DNA of 64,000 nucleotides, taken from NCBI GenBank assembly GCA_026874595.1, contig CM049311.1, forward strand, positions 20,580,176 through 20,644,175, read 5' to 3'. The position numbers and the translations under genes were made by a program. Position 1 is the stretch's first letter. The number at the start of each line of letters is the position of its first letter. The notes below the pieces were generated by a model, which did no database searches, had not been told where the DNA came from, and saw only the letters and a program-made list of their open reading frames with translations. The stretch comes from Sipunculus nudus. Its lineage: Eukaryota > Annelida > Sipuncula > Golfingiida > Sipunculidae. Positions 63,230 to 64,000 of this stretch are shown here, piece by piece.

Positions 63230-63900
63230 AAAATTAAAATATTACGCTCCCGAGGCAGCGGAAATCTTGCGCTTCTAAAGAAGCAACCGATTTTCACGCT
63301 GCCAGCTTTGACCGTTTATGATATATTTAGACACCAGATGGCGGTTCGTTTTCCACTGAAATAAACGTGCGCATGATGTGACAAGCAGCCAATCAGATGC
63401 CAATAAACAAACACTCAGACATCCTGGCTCCGCCCATTGCTGCGCTTCAAGCGCCGCTTATTGAGTTTCCGGTCAAATTTAAATTGCTCCCTCTGCATTC
63501 TCACATCATCGACCGATTCGATTTTGACATTATGACTGTGTTAGCGTAGCCATGTATCTGTTGTCTGCAGAACTGAAACCAGCAAGCGAGGTGTGCACGC
63601 AGCCTTTGTTGTTACGTTTCGTTTGAATTAAAGCTCACCGGCCGAGCATCCTATGTGCCCAAGGCCCTAAGCAAACCACGTCAGGGGCAATTCTCTCTGA
63701 GCCTGTGGCCTGTTCAGATGGTTGCGCTGGGGGATGAGCTGTCACTCAAAAAGAAATTAATATGATTGGCTCTGTGTATTCCTCGCTTGGCTTTGTCTTC
63801 CAGCACAAGGTCTCATCTGATTGGACAAAAATACAGTGCTCCCCTCTGGTGTTGCAATTCAGAATACGAGGTCATAACAAACAGCGCCTTATGATATAGG
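63230..63900 (+). promoter_or_regulatory. Candidate promoter region of a gene beyond the window
   Basis: CpG-richer than the rest of the window. It has a CCAAT box (63389-63393), a CTCCGCCC GC box (63428-63435), inverted CCAAT boxes (63765-63769, 63820-63824) and a CTCF-like motif. No TATA box is evident. A short frame starting at an ATG at 63552 runs 13 codons to a possible donor (GAG|GTGTGC at 63591). That could be a first coding exon, but the peptide is not recognisable. Strand is a guess. Confidence 0.4.
63331..63344 (+). promoter_or_regulatory. CTCF-like motif near the candidate promoter
   Basis: ACACCAGATGGCGG, 13 of 14 matches to the degenerate core. Confidence 0.35.
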
Positions 63901-64000
63901 TAGTAGCCCTATAGGTAAAGCGCTGTGTAAAGAGCGTATTAAAATATAAGTAATTGAAAGCTAAAAATATAATTACTCGTGCGACAGCGGCACCTGACAT

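Overview
This is a eukaryotic nuclear window: AT-rich, intron-rich, and packed with microsatellites, homopolymer tracts and short transposon remnants. Several repeats have a T-run, a GC-rich hairpin and a GTCCGTC-type run, followed by tandem arrays of 140-180 bp units. This style is familiar from bivalve mollusc genomes. The one recognisable gene uses invertebrate-type residues. A marine mollusc, most likely a bivalve, is the best guess; the species cannot be read from the sequence.

One protein-coding gene is well supported. Nine plus-strand coding exons (41,446-54,957) splice in frame with GT-AG introns into a 310-residue mitochondrial glutamate carrier (SLC25A22/SLC25A18 type). It has all three mitochondrial-carrier signatures (PIDLVK, PMELLK, PFDVVK). 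The first coding exon holds only 17 coding bases. It is supported by an in-frame TGA directly before its ATG and by a split codon that restores a family-like N terminus. A 3' UTR with an AATAAA at 55,996 probably follows.

The first 41 kb contains no exon I can support. It holds MITE-like elements: a TTAA-flanked palindromic element at 16.8 kb, a 1.5 kb element with matched TIRs and a 7-8 bp target duplication at 17.3 kb, a ~425 bp inverted repeat pair at 8.8/12.6 kb, and TA-flanked elements at 34.7 and 38.9 kb. It also has a minisatellite at 20.7 kb. The last 8 kb has a large tandem array (60.1-63.0 kb), then a CpG-richer stretch with CCAAT and GC boxes that may be the promoter of a gene beyond the window.

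The most interesting structure is a set of seven array-bearing elements (near 0.7, 24.1, 27.6, 31.8, 33.0, 43.2 and 60.1 kb). Most share one syntax: T-run, 5' subterminal repeat, tandem array, inverted subterminal repeat, short hairpin, and a CTAG/CTTG/CAAG-type end before T. This is the layout of Helentron-associated (HINE/DINE-like) non-autonomous Helitrons. In three of them the array monomer carries AGGTCA direct repeats, the consensus of nuclear-receptor DR1 and extended half-sites. One such element lies in intron 2 of the carrier gene and another downstream of it. A pair of CTCF-like motifs lies in intron 3.
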